A stretch of 64,000 bases of DNA from contig NZ_NESN01000005.1 in NCBI RefSeq assembly GCF_003063455.1, positions 193,506 through 257,505 on the forward strand, in the 5' to 3' direction. The position numbers and the translations under genes were made by a program. Shown here piece after piece: positions 56,915-64,000 of this stretch (position 1 is the first letter of the stretch; each line of letters starts with the position of its first letter). The stretch is from Limnohabitans parvus II-B4 (GTDB lineage Bacteria; Pseudomonadota; Gammaproteobacteria; Burkholderiales; Burkholderiaceae_C). The notes under the pieces are model-generated. The model was given only the letters and a program-made list of their open reading frames with translations. It searched no databases and had not been told where the DNA came from.

Positions 56915-57400
56915 ATGACTGAACTTCTCGCCAATGCTGTCATCCGTCGGCGTCATTTGTTGACGTTGGCTTGTCTTGCTTCATCGTCTGCAGTTTGGGC
57001 TCAGCCAAGCAGCTCTGCTGTATTGCCCGTGCCGCAGTCTTTACAGTCGGAGTTGACGAACGCGATTCAGCAAAAGCAAGTCCTGATCGTGATGGTCAGT
57101 CTTGAGGGGTGTCCATTTTGTCGGATCGCCCGAGCCAGCCATTTGGTCCCCTTGCAAAATGCGGGCATCCCCATTTTTCAATTGGACATGCGCAGTTCCC
57201 AAGCGGTGCTGGATTTCCAAGGTCGCAAGACCACGCACGATCAACTGATCAAACAATGGCGCATCTCCATTGCCCCCACTTTGCTGTTCTTTGGTCCGGG
57301 CGGTAAAGAGGTGGCTGAGCGCATGGAAGGCGGATATTTGCCGGACTTTTACGGCCCCTATCTTGAAGAGCGAATGCTCAAAGGTCGGCAAGCGCTTTGA
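56915..57400 (+). CDS. SoxW-like exported thioredoxin-fold protein
   Basis: 161 residues with a leader carrying RRRHLL (Tat-like) and cleavage near AVWAQ. The thioredoxin motif CPFC (Cys66, Cys69) is present, then a PTLLFFGPGG strand-turn with the cis-Pro. SoxW proteins keep Sox thiols reduced in the periplasm. The identity is by fold and context; other thioredoxin-like proteins are possible. Confidence 0.8.
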   Translation: MTELLANAVIRRRHLLTLACLASSSAVWAQPSSSAVLPVPQSLQSELTNAIQQKQVLIVMVSLEGCPFCRIARASHLVPLQNAGIPIFQLDMRSSQAVLDFQGRKTTHDQLIKQWRISIAPTLLFFGPGGKEVAERMEGGYLPDFYGPYLEERMLKGRQAL

Positions 57401-57463
57401 CGCGACACCCTGAATCCAGGCACTTCTTTTCTGGCGTGGTGTTACCCCCTCATCGGGGCTGAT

Positions 57464-58081
57464 TTACCGCTTTCGTGCCGTCAACCCTAGCAAACCTGAC
57501 ATGCCACGGTGGGCACTGCCTTCATCGATCTGCGTTGTATAAGTTTTCAGATCAATGATGTCGTAATTGACAAAAGCTTCGCGAATCATCGCCTCATCGT
57601 ACATGTGATCCAGCTTGCCAGGGCCTCCAGTGTTGAAGCTCAATTGTTCGGCTGTATAGCCTTGAATGATGAGTGTGCCGCCTGATTTGAGGGACGCGTC
57701 CATCTGCGCAAACAGCACTTTGCGTTCCGCTGGCGTGGCAAATTGGAAAAAAATGCCGACCACATTGTTGTAATGCGCGACTTTCCAGTCAAACGACTGC
57801 CAGTCACTGCAATGCCATTGGACAGATTGGCCACGGCGTTGAGCCAACTGGTGTGCTTTTTGAACGGCATTTTCTGAAAAATCGAATGCCTCAACACGCA
57901 GCCCTTGCTCGGCCAGCCAGACACCATTGCGGCCTTCTCCATCTGCGACAGCCAGGGCGGAGCCTGTTTGCAAGTGCGCCACTTGGCTGCACAGGTAGGC
58001 ATTCGGCGCTTCACCAAAGATGTATTGCTCCGTCGCGAAACGTTGATTCCAAGTGTTGAGTGGGGAATTGAATGCCGTCAT
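57464..58081 (-). CDS. class I SAM-dependent methyltransferase (TehB/methyltransferase-domain type)
   Basis: 205 residues. The SAM-binding motif I is ALAVADGEGRNGVWLAE, acidic loop EAFDFSENAV, and the IIQGYTAEQLS strand follows. The substrate is unknown. It is divergent from the next rhodanese gene. Methyltransferases of this type can act on small thiols or metalloids, but this is not shown here. Confidence 0.8.
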   Translation of the reverse strand: MTAFNSPLNTWNQRFATEQYIFGEAPNAYLCSQVAHLQTGSALAVADGEGRNGVWLAEQGLRVEAFDFSENAVQKAHQLAQRRGQSVQWHCSDWQSFDWKVAHYNNVVGIFFQFATPAERKVLFAQMDASLKSGGTLIIQGYTAEQLSFNTGGPGKLDHMYDEAMIREAFVNYDIIDLKTYTTQIDEGSAHRGMSGLLGLTARKR

Positions 58082-58129
58082 GGTCTAGTGTGGTTTGCAA
58101 AAGTGTGAGCAGTTGCGTGAAAATTTGAG

Positions 58130-58151
58130 TATATTCGTGAAAACTTATTTA
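58130..58151. promoter_or_regulatory. partial inverted repeat resembling the ArsR operator
   Basis: TATATTCG-N6-CTTATTTA in the methyltransferase/rhodanese divergent region. The left arm is identical to that of the 61647-61668 repeat. The right arm matches at five of eight positions. Confidence 0.3.
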
Positions 58152-58255
58152 TGATGAGCAGAGCGATCGGTACATGTTGGACGGTTGAAAGGCCAGGCGG
58201 CCAAGATGCTCGTTGTAAGCGATGCCTCAACCTTCCCGAAATGAAAGGAACTGCC

Positions 58256-58636
58256 ATGAAAAATGCACACGATTTGGTCACCGAGGCCAAAAGTTGCACA
58301 CAAGAAGTCGCTTTGAAAGATGCCGAACAAGCGATCCGAGAAGCAGCTGTGTTGATCGATGTTCGCGAGGCAGACGAGTTTGCTGCAGGCCATTTGGCTG
58401 GCGCAATTTTGATGCCTCGCGGTTTGCTTGAATTCAAACTCAGCGCAGCCCCCATGTTGGCTGCCCGAGATTTGAAAGTCGTTCTGTACTGCAAGACCAG
58501 TGGCCGAGCAGCCCTGGCAGCACAGAGCATGCAGGCCATGGGGTACTTGAACGTTCAATCGATTGCCGGGGGCTTTGATGCTTGGGTTGCAGAAGGCAAA
58601 CCGGTCGTCAAGCCAGAACAACCCTCTTTCGAGTAA
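58256..58636 (+). CDS. single-domain rhodanese
   Basis: 126 residues from ATG 58256 (AAAGGA upstream). The active loop CKTSGR begins at Cys79. No signal peptide is visible, so it acts in the cytoplasm. The upstream part of the frame is non-conserved. Together with the two other rhodaneses in the region it suggests heavy persulfide traffic. Confidence 0.9.
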   Translation: MKNAHDLVTEAKSCTQEVALKDAEQAIREAAVLIDVREADEFAAGHLAGAILMPRGLLEFKLSAAPMLAARDLKVVLYCKTSGRAALAAQSMQAMGYLNVQSIAGGFDAWVAEGKPVVKPEQPSFE

Positions 58637-58649
58637 AAAACGCTCGGCA

Positions 58650-58676
58650 ATCAGTGAAACCACTGATATATCGGTG
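58650..58676. promoter_or_regulatory. hairpin and palindrome between rhodanese and cytochrome genes
   Basis: ATCAGTG/CACTGAT (58650-58656, 58661-58667) forms a small hairpin. An overlapping imperfect palindrome CACTGATATATCGGTG (58661-58676) may be an operator. The cytochrome c start follows 73 bases later. Confidence 0.35.
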
Positions 58677-58749
58677 TTCTTTTACTTGCGCGAGCAAGCG
58701 GAATTTACGTTAAATTAGCCGCTGTTTATATTTCTACTTTGGAGCTCAA

Positions 58750-59058
58750 ATGAAACTGATTTCTGCACTCATCGTTGCGTCTGCTGCTTTCGCTGCACCT
58801 GCATTCGCCAATTTGGATCTGGCCAAGAAAAACGCTTGCATGGCGTGCCATGGCGTGGACAAGAAGGTGGTGGGTCCGGCCTATCAAGATGTGGCAAAAA
58901 AATACGCAGGTCAAAAGGATGCAGCAGCTGCATTGGCCAAAAGCATCAAAGCTGGTGGTTCTGGCAAGTGGGGCCCCATCCCTATGCCAGCACAAGCTGC
59001 CTTGAGTGATGCCGATGCCAACACATTGGCCGCATGGATTCTGGCTGGCGCCAAATAA
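58750..59058 (+). CDS. small class I c-type cytochrome (c551/c552-like)
   Basis: 102 residues, signal peptide to FAN, heme motif CMACH near residues 30-34, and an axial Met candidate in IPMPAQ. It is typical of soluble periplasmic cytochromes that carry electrons from Sox or Fcc proteins to oxidases. Confidence 0.88.
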   Translation: MKLISALIVASAAFAAPAFANLDLAKKNACMACHGVDKKVVGPAYQDVAKKYAGQKDAAAALAKSIKAGGSGKWGPIPMPAQAALSDADANTLAAWILAGAK

Positions 59059-59140
59059 TTGTCAAACCCCGATCGCGAACAAGTGGTCGACGGGATGATC
59101 AAGTTGTGAAAGCTCGATTGGTACTCGTGGCTTTTTTCTT

Positions 59141-59174
59141 CCGCTCTTCGGGTAACCGAAGAGCGGTTTTTTTT
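59141..59174 (+). terminator. terminator after the small cytochrome gene
   Basis: Perfect 11-bp stem CCGCTCTTCGG / CCGAAGAGCGG with a GTAA loop, followed by eight T residues. Confidence 0.92.
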
Positions 59175-59185
59175 GGAGTGAACCC

Positions 59186-59509
59186 ATGATGACAAGCTTG
59201 AAATGGACGTTTGTGTTTTGTCTGTCTGCTGCTTTGATGGGGGTTCAAGCGCAACCCGCCATATTCAATGGCGCTGACCTGAAGTTGGGCCAAAAGCTGA
59301 TTGATGAAAACAAGTGTGTGGCATGCCACGCCACCAAAGTCCCTGGAGACGGCAGCGCCATCTACAAACCCAAGGGACGCATCAATACGCCAGGCTTGTT
59401 GCGTGGCATGGTCGAGCAGTGCAACACAGAGCTGAACATGGGCATGTTCCCTGAAGAGGTCAATGCCGTCGCCGCAGTATTGAACAGAGACCACTACAAA
59501 TTTAAATAA
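59186..59509 (+). CDS. small monoheme c-type cytochrome
   Basis: 107 residues with a signal peptide (to VQAQ), one heme motif CVACH and a C-terminal stretch CNTELNMGMFPEEVNAVAAVLN. It is not a member of the c551 family and its partner is unknown. Start ATG 59186 or the adjacent ATG 59189. It follows the terminator, so it has its own promoter. Confidence 0.8.
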   Translation: MMTSLKWTFVFCLSAALMGVQAQPAIFNGADLKLGQKLIDENKCVACHATKVPGDGSAIYKPKGRINTPGLLRGMVEQCNTELNMGMFPEEVNAVAAVLNRDHYKFK

Positions 59510-59519
59510 ACCTTCACTT

Positions 59520-59539
59520 ATATAGGGTATTTCCTATAT
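59520..59539. promoter_or_regulatory. inverted repeat ATATAGG-N6-CCTATAT upstream of the DUF302 lipoprotein gene
   Basis: Perfect 7-bp arms with a six-base centre, the same layout as the 61647-61668 repeat but with a different arm core. A candidate operator for the DUF302-FadL genes. Confidence 0.45.
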
Positions 59540-59637
59540 TAGCCTTTATTGATCTAAGGGATGATCCAAATCAAGGGGCGGCAGTGTGATTTGACATTGT
59601 TGCCAGTTTGATTGCAGCAGATCTGAAGGAGAAATAC

Positions 59638-60210
59638 ATGCGCAAATCTTGGACATGGGTGAAGTGGGGCGTTTTGGCCAGCTCGGTTTGGTTGACAGGC
59701 TGCGGCACCATCAACACGATGGGCAAGCTTGAATCTGGCGCTGGTGCAGAAGCCAGTCGCATGTGGGATCGCTGGGTCGAAGGCAATGGTGATATCGCGA
59801 TCGCCACCACTTGGGAGCGCAAAGTCAAAGCCGGTATCACAGCTAACGAGGTGGAGCAAGTCCTGAAGCAAGTCGCCACGGAGCGCAACATGAAAGATGT
59901 GGGCACGCTGCCATTGTCCAAAGAACTCGAAGCACGAACCGGTCAAAAACAAAAATTGTTGACGGTGTATTCGTTCTGCACTCCCGCTACGGCCCGCCGC
60001 ATGGTGGACTTCAGCCCACACATGGCCGCTTATCTGCCTTGCCGAGTCTCCATGGTTGAGAAAGAAGACGGCCTTTGGCTCTACACCCTCAACATGGACA
60101 TGATGGTCAAGATGGGGCGTAAGTTGCCTTCTCCATTGAAAGAAGAAGCGCAAGCCGTGCGCGACACCATCTGGGAAATGATGGAGCGCGGCTCCAAAGG
60201 CGAATTCTGA
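59638..60210 (+). CDS. DUF302-domain lipoprotein
   Basis: 190 residues from ATG 59638. A lipoprotein signal has Cys22 in the lipobox LTGC. The C-terminal half (AAYLPCRVSMVEKEDGLWLYTLNMDM) matches DUF302, a domain often found in sulfur-oxidiser genomes. The function is unknown. It is followed by a FadL-type porin, so both may serve hydrophobic cargo at the outer membrane. Confidence 0.8.
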   Translation: MRKSWTWVKWGVLASSVWLTGCGTINTMGKLESGAGAEASRMWDRWVEGNGDIAIATTWERKVKAGITANEVEQVLKQVATERNMKDVGTLPLSKELEARTGQKQKLLTVYSFCTPATARRMVDFSPHMAAYLPCRVSMVEKEDGLWLYTLNMDMMVKMGRKLPSPLKEEAQAVRDTIWEMMERGSKGEF

Positions 60211-60236
60211 TCATCTGAAACAACGAGGAGACAAGC

Positions 60237-61556
60237 ATGAAGAAAATCAACACTTTGCGTGCCACCGTGGTGGCGGCTGTTTTGGCCACAGGCTCTGCAG
60301 CTTGGGCGACGAATGGCATGTTGATGGAGGGTTATGGCCCTCAGGCCTTATCGATGGGCGGTGCTGCTGCTGCATATGACAATGGAACTGCGGGGATGAT
60401 GAACAATCCTGCAACCTTGCAATTGGGTGCAAACGGTACACGGGCAGATATCGCTTTGGGTGTTCTGGGTCCCAATGTGTCGGCTATGGGGCAGAAGTCT
60501 GATGGAACATCCTATGTCATGCCTGCAGTGGGTTGGGTCAAAAAAAATGACCAGTTCACATGGGGTGTTGGTATGTTCGGTCAAGGTGGAATGGGCACTG
60601 AATTCGGTCCAAACGCTGGAATGATGGCCAATATGCGTTCTGAGTTGGGCGTTGGCCGCGTGATCTTCCCGCTGGCTTACCGTGTTAACCCGCAACTGAG
60701 TGTAGGCGTCTCGCTGGATTATTCCTGGGCCAGCATGGACATGCAGATGACAACGAATCGTGTAAACCTGAATGCGATGATGGACTCTGCTAATCCAGGG
60801 AGTTCTGCGGCGCTTGGAACGTCAGGGACGCCTGGGCCAATGGGAAACCCCAGTTACGGGCGACTCGATTTTTCAAATTCAAATGACTTTTCAGGTGCGG
60901 CCAAGTCGACGGGCTGGACTGGAAAATTTGGCGCAGTGTTGGAGGCTACGCCTGATCTGACATTGGGGTTTAGTCATCAGCTAAAAACCAATCTGGCAGA
61001 TATGACCACCTCGGCAACTGGTGCGACGTTCACCATTTACGATAGCTCTTTTGGCGTGATCGGCGCCACGATGTCTGGGAAATTGACCATTCACGACTTC
61101 CAAATGCCCGCTGTAACAACCATTGGCGGTGCTTACAAGGCCAGTCCGGCATTGACCTTGGTGGCGGACATTAAAAACATTGGATGGTCTTCGGTGATGA
61201 AGAAATTTTTGATGACTTTCAATGCAGGTCAACCGTTGCAATTCGCTATGGATCAAAACTGGAAAGATCAGACGGTCGTTTCGTTGGGTGGGGCCTACCG
61301 TGTAAATGAGTCGACAGTGTTGCGTGGGGGTTATAGCCATGCGTCCAATCCTGTTCCTGATGCTTATGTGCACCCTTTGTTTCCAGCGATCGTTAAGTCT
61401 CACCTGACGGCAGGTATTGGTCATAAATTTAATGATCAGGTGTCTATGGACGTCGCTGTGTCTCATGCCCCCAAAGTCAGTGTGACCTCCGGTCAAGGGG
61501 CCCCTATTTCCCACAGCCAGACCAACTACCAGTTGATGTTGAGTTACCGGTATTGA
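60237..61556 (+). CDS. FadL/OmpP1/TodX-family outer-membrane channel
   Basis: 439-residue beta-barrel protein. The signal peptide ends near AWA-TN, the plug N-terminus GPQALSMGGAAAAYDNGTAGMMNNPATL is FadL-like, and the C terminus ends in the outer-membrane aromatic signature (SYRY). FadL-like channels import hydrophobic molecules. In sulfur oxidisers they have been proposed to pass elemental sulfur, which this location would fit but does not prove. Confidence 0.85.
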   Translation: MKKINTLRATVVAAVLATGSAAWATNGMLMEGYGPQALSMGGAAAAYDNGTAGMMNNPATLQLGANGTRADIALGVLGPNVSAMGQKSDGTSYVMPAVGWVKKNDQFTWGVGMFGQGGMGTEFGPNAGMMANMRSELGVGRVIFPLAYRVNPQLSVGVSLDYSWASMDMQMTTNRVNLNAMMDSANPGSSAALGTSGTPGPMGNPSYGRLDFSNSNDFSGAAKSTGWTGKFGAVLEATPDLTLGFSHQLKTNLADMTTSATGATFTIYDSSFGVIGATMSGKLTIHDFQMPAVTTIGGAYKASPALTLVADIKNIGWSSVMKKFLMTFNAGQPLQFAMDQNWKDQTVVSLGGAYRVNESTVLRGGYSHASNPVPDAYVHPLFPAIVKSHLTAGIGHKFNDQVSMDVAVSHAPKVSVTSGQGAPISHSQTNYQLMLSYRY

Positions 61557-61574
61557 TTGCCTGGTTAAGTCACT

Positions 61575-61600
61575 CCTGATCAGGGTTTGTCCTGATCAGG
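61575..61600. repeat. paired CCTGATCAGG palindromes
   Basis: The perfect 10-mer CCTGATCAGG occurs at 61575-61584 and again at 61591-61600, six bases apart, so a 10-bp hairpin is also possible. It lies between the FadL-type gene and the next arsR. It could terminate the FadL transcript or bind a protein. Confidence 0.5.
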
Positions 61601-61646
61601 ATGTGCTCCCCGTGTAATCCCTGATTCAGATTAATCATTTATCGTA

Positions 61647-61668
61647 TATATTCGCACATCCGAATATA
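61647..61668. promoter_or_regulatory. perfect inverted repeat TATATTCG-N6-CGAATATA before arsR and soxC
   Basis: 8-bp arms with a six-base centre (ATTC-N8-GAAT in its inner part), located 22 bases before the arsR start. I recall ATTC-N8-GAAT as a reported SqrR-type operator motif, to be verified. Best operator candidate in the window. Confidence 0.6.
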
Positions 61669-61690
61669 CGAACCTAATGGCAAGCAGTGC

Positions 61691-61996
61691 ATGAGTGATG
61701 AGATCGATGAGGTTTTTGACAAAGCGGCTGAGTTATTTGCCGTACTGTCGACGCCTATCCGTCTGCGCATCATCAGCCAGTTGTGCCAGGGCGAAAAGAA
61801 TGTTGGGCAATTGCTCGAGAGCATCGGTGTGGCCCAACCCAATATGTCCCAGCATCTGAACATCATGTACAGATCGGGTGTTTTGGGTAAGCGACGCCAA
61901 GGTGCTCAAATGTTTTATCGGATTGCAGACGAGACAGCTGTGGTGGTTTGTCGTGCCGTGTGCACACAAGTTGCCATTGAAGCGGACGTGAATTGA
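61691..61996 (+). CDS. ArsR-family regulator of soxCD, predicted persulfide sensor
   Basis: 101 residues, close relative of the ArsR at 52351 (shared IISxLCxGEKNVGxLL and QPNMSQHLN). Sensor cysteines are Cys32 (LCQGEKN) and Cys87, Cys91 (CRAVC), as in SqrR/BigR. It lies 22 bases before soxC, so it is probably cotranscribed and autoregulated through the repeat at 61647-61668. Confidence 0.9.
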   Translation: MSDEIDEVFDKAAELFAVLSTPIRLRIISQLCQGEKNVGQLLESIGVAQPNMSQHLNIMYRSGVLGKRRQGAQMFYRIADETAVVVCRAVCTQVAIEADVN

Positions 61997-62018
61997 CAAC
62001 TCAAAACGAGGAGTTTGT

Positions 62019-63383
62019 GTGAAAGAAGACAGCATCAACTCGGGAAGGGTGCAAAAAGCACCTGAAAACTTCCTGACCCAAAGTGGCATCAAGGAGGTCT
62101 TTGCCGAAGGCAAAAAAGGCCGCCGTGATTTCATTCGCAACGCATTTGCAGCGGCTGCTGCGGGTGCCGCTGCGCCCATGGCGATGGCTCAGGGCAACCC
62201 AGTGCCGACCGAGGGTGGTGACCCCAACATCCTGAACCTTCCTGAGCACGCGACCAATCTGGGTCAAGGTGTGGCTGTTGAGGGTTACGGTAAGCCATCT
62301 AAATTTGAATCGAACTTGCAGCGTCGTCAAAGCCCAGGCCTGACACAAACCACACAAGCTTCGGTGTCGTTTGCGCCACTGCAGTCCTTGTTTGGCATCG
62401 TCACGCCCAGCGGCTTGCACTTCGAGCGCCACCACCAGGGCTGGTGGGACATCGATCCGTCCAAGCACCGCTTCATGATCAACGGCATGGTCAAAAAGAA
62501 CATGGTCCTGACCATGGACGAGATCATGCGTTTGCCTTCTGTCTCGCGCTTTCACTTCATCGAATGCGGTGCCAACACCGCGGTCGACTGGGGTAACGTG
62601 GCTGTGCCCACCGTGCAATACACCCACGGTATGTTGTCGTGCAGCGAGTTCACGGGCGTGCCCTTGATCACTTTGCTCGAGTTGGCTGGCGCTGACTTGA
62701 AAAACGCTAAGTTCGTTTTGGCTGAAGGTGGTGATGGCTCGTCCATGACGCGCACCATCCCCATGAGCTTGATCACTTCCGGTGAAGTGCTGGTGGCCTA
62801 CGGTCAAAACGGCGAAATGCTGCGCCCAGAAAACGGTTATCCCCTGCGCTTGATCGTGCCAGGTGTGCAAGGTGTGAGCTGGGTCAAATACCTGCGCCGC
62901 ATCGAAGTGGGTGACAAGCCCTATGCAGCCAAGGATGAAGCGATTCACTACATCGATTTGCAACCCGGTGGCTTGCATCGCCAGTACACCAACCTCCAGG
63001 AAGTCAAGAGCGTGGTGACCACGCCCTCCGGTGGTCAGGTGCTGCTCGACAAAGGTTTTTACAACATCACCGGTCTGGCTTGGTCGGGCAAGGGCAAGAT
63101 CAAGCGCGTGGACGTCTCCACAGACGGTGGCCGTAACTGGCGTCAAGCACGTCTGGAGACGCCCGTGCTGTCCAAAGCTTTGTCACGTTTTAACCTCGAC
63201 TGGGTCTGGGATGGCAAGCCCGCCATCATCCAAAGTCGTGCGCAAGACGAAACAGGTCATGTGCAACCCACATACCAACAACTGCGTGGTGTCCGTGGCA
63301 CGCGTTCGATCTATCACAACAACGCCATCCAGTCGTGGTTGGTTCAGGAAAACGGTGAGGTGAAAAATGTCCAGGTTTCGTAA
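62019..63383 (+). CDS. soxC: SoxC, sulfane dehydrogenase molybdenum subunit
   Basis: 454-residue molybdoprotein of the sulfite oxidase family, started at GTG 62019 with GAGGAG five bases before it. A Tat leader (GRRDFIRNA, Arg35-Arg36) directs it to the periplasm. Cys183 in FIECGANT is the molybdenum ligand. SoxCD oxidises the sulfane sulfur bound to SoxYZ, so complete thiosulfate oxidation to sulfate is expected. It overlaps soxD by 17 bases. Confidence 0.95.
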   Translation: MKEDSINSGRVQKAPENFLTQSGIKEVFAEGKKGRRDFIRNAFAAAAAGAAAPMAMAQGNPVPTEGGDPNILNLPEHATNLGQGVAVEGYGKPSKFESNLQRRQSPGLTQTTQASVSFAPLQSLFGIVTPSGLHFERHHQGWWDIDPSKHRFMINGMVKKNMVLTMDEIMRLPSVSRFHFIECGANTAVDWGNVAVPTVQYTHGMLSCSEFTGVPLITLLELAGADLKNAKFVLAEGGDGSSMTRTIPMSLITSGEVLVAYGQNGEMLRPENGYPLRLIVPGVQGVSWVKYLRRIEVGDKPYAAKDEAIHYIDLQPGGLHRQYTNLQEVKSVVTTPSGGQVLLDKGFYNITGLAWSGKGKIKRVDVSTDGGRNWRQARLETPVLSKALSRFNLDWVWDGKPAIIQSRAQDETGHVQPTYQQLRGVRGTRSIYHNNAIQSWLVQENGEVKNVQVS

Positions 63384-64000
63384 TGCCGTTTTGACGGCCG
63401 CCTTGCTGGCGGTGGCGGGTTTGGCTTCTGCGCAAACAAGCAAGTATCCAGGTGTGGGCCGTGATGCCACGCCCAAAGAAGTGGCCAAGTGGGACATCGA
63501 TGTTCGCCCTGACTTCAAAGGTTTGCCTGCTGGTTCGGGTACTGTGGCCAAAGGTCAAGATGTTTGGGAAGGCAAATGTGCACATTGCCATGGTGTGTTT
63601 GGTGAATCCGGTGAAGTGTTCAGTCCCCTGATTGGCGGAACCACGGCCGAGGACATCAAGAATGGCCGTGTTGCCAACTTGAATCGCTCAGACTATCCGG
63701 GTCGCACCACCATCATGAAGGTGGCGACGGTTTCCACTTTGTGGGACTACATCAACCGCGCCATGCCATGGACCGCACCCAAGTCGCTGACGACCGAAGA
63801 GGTTTATTCGGTCACAGCCTTCTTGCTGAATTTGGCCAATGTCGTGCCAGAAAACTTCACACTGTCCGATAAAAACATCGCTGAAGTGCAAGCCCGCATG
63901 CCCAACCGCAACGGCATGACGACCCAACACGCCATGTGGCCTGGCAATGAGTTTGGTGGTGTGAAAGCACCTGATACGGCCAACAAGCTGTGCATGAAAG
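63367..64000 (+). CDS. soxD: SoxD, cytochrome subunit of sulfane dehydrogenase (3' partial)
   Basis: Starts at ATG 63367 inside the soxC end and runs off the window. The translated part (211 residues) has a signal peptide (MSRFRNAVLTAALLAVAGLASA) and the heme motif CAHCH (Cys71, Cys74). The C-terminal part, which in some species has a second heme, is missing. It accepts electrons from SoxC. Confidence 0.92.
   Translation, partial: MSRFRNAVLTAALLAVAGLASAQTSKYPGVGRDATPKEVAKWDIDVRPDFKGLPAGSGTVAKGQDVWEGKCAHCHGVFGESGEVFSPLIGGTTAEDIKNGRVANLNRSDYPGRTTIMKVATVSTLWDYINRAMPWTAPKSLTTEEVYSVTAFLLNLANVVPENFTLSDKNIAEVQARMPNRNGMTTQHAMWPGNEFGGVKAPDTANKLCMK

Noticed and set aside
56667..56918. 83-codon plus-strand frame upstream of the SoxW-like gene
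   Set aside because: It overlaps the tsuA start and the SoxW-like start and shows no signal or motif.

Overview
The window comes from a betaproteobacterium, most likely a Comamonadaceae member of Burkholderiales (Limnohabitans- or Rhodoferax-like). This is inferred from gene order (mla - bolA - murA - his - HIT - tatABC - degS-like protease - nif3 - pdxA; petABC - sspAB; secA - argJ - DUF815 - mutT - yacG - zapD - coaE - pilDCB), from the short HisG and from the protein sequences. Genes are dense and mostly transcribed rightwards. I saw no rRNA, CRISPR array, prophage or intact insertion sequence. One tRNA gene, tRNA-Thr(UGU), is present. Both ends cut a gene: mlaF on the left and soxD on the right.

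Region 1 (1-24.5 kb) is conserved housekeeping. It holds the Mla phospholipid-transport genes (F-E-D-A-C-B), an ABC-2 exporter, bolA, murA, and a nearly complete histidine operon (hisG-D-C-B-H-A-F-I-E) with a hexose-phosphate mutarotase gene placed between hisA and hisF. The Tat export genes, an HtrA-type protease, a Nif3-like protein, pdxA, mscL, the cytochrome bc1 complex and sspAB follow.

Region 2 (24.5-41.2 kb) holds tRNA-Thr, a DciA-like protein, secA, argJ, a DUF815 ATPase, mutT, yacG, zapD, coaE and the type IV pilus genes pilD-pilC-pilB. The PilB ATPase lacks its usual N-terminal domain, and pilD contains a run of ten cytosines on its coding strand. An Fbp-type iron ABC transporter (ATPase and permease, no binding protein), a voltage-gated potassium channel and an acetyl-CoA hydrolase/CoA-transferase complete the region.

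Region 3 (41.2-64 kb) is an accessory sulfur-oxidation and sulfur-stress island. It encodes a SoxY-SoxZ fusion, a Crp/Fnr regulator, three ArsR-family regulators, and a tripartite RND efflux operon that also contains a DUF2892 membrane protein, a rhodanese and an AhpD-like protein. Two more rhodaneses, a DsrE-like protein, flavocytochrome c sulfide dehydrogenase subunits, several c-type cytochromes, a TsuA-type thiosulfate transporter, a SoxW-like thioredoxin, a FadL-type outer-membrane channel with a DUF302 lipoprotein, and soxCD follow. Two of the ArsR proteins carry the cysteine arrangement of SqrR/BigR/YgaV persulfide sensors. Inverted repeats in several of the promoters could be their operators. 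Inferred scheme: sulfide and thiosulfate are oxidised in the periplasm by Fcc and Sox proteins, electrons pass through the small cytochromes, and reactive sulfur is sensed by the ArsR proteins and handled by rhodaneses and, possibly, the RND pump. Several of these periplasmic proteins carry Tat-type leaders, and the Tat genes are in this same window.

The best candidate for an undescribed system is the ArsR-divergent RND operon (43.4-50.4 kb). The two halves of E. coli YgaP (rhodanese and DUF2892 membrane domain) are separate genes flanking tolC inside an efflux operon, which suggests a persulfide- or polysulfide-responsive export or detoxification machine.
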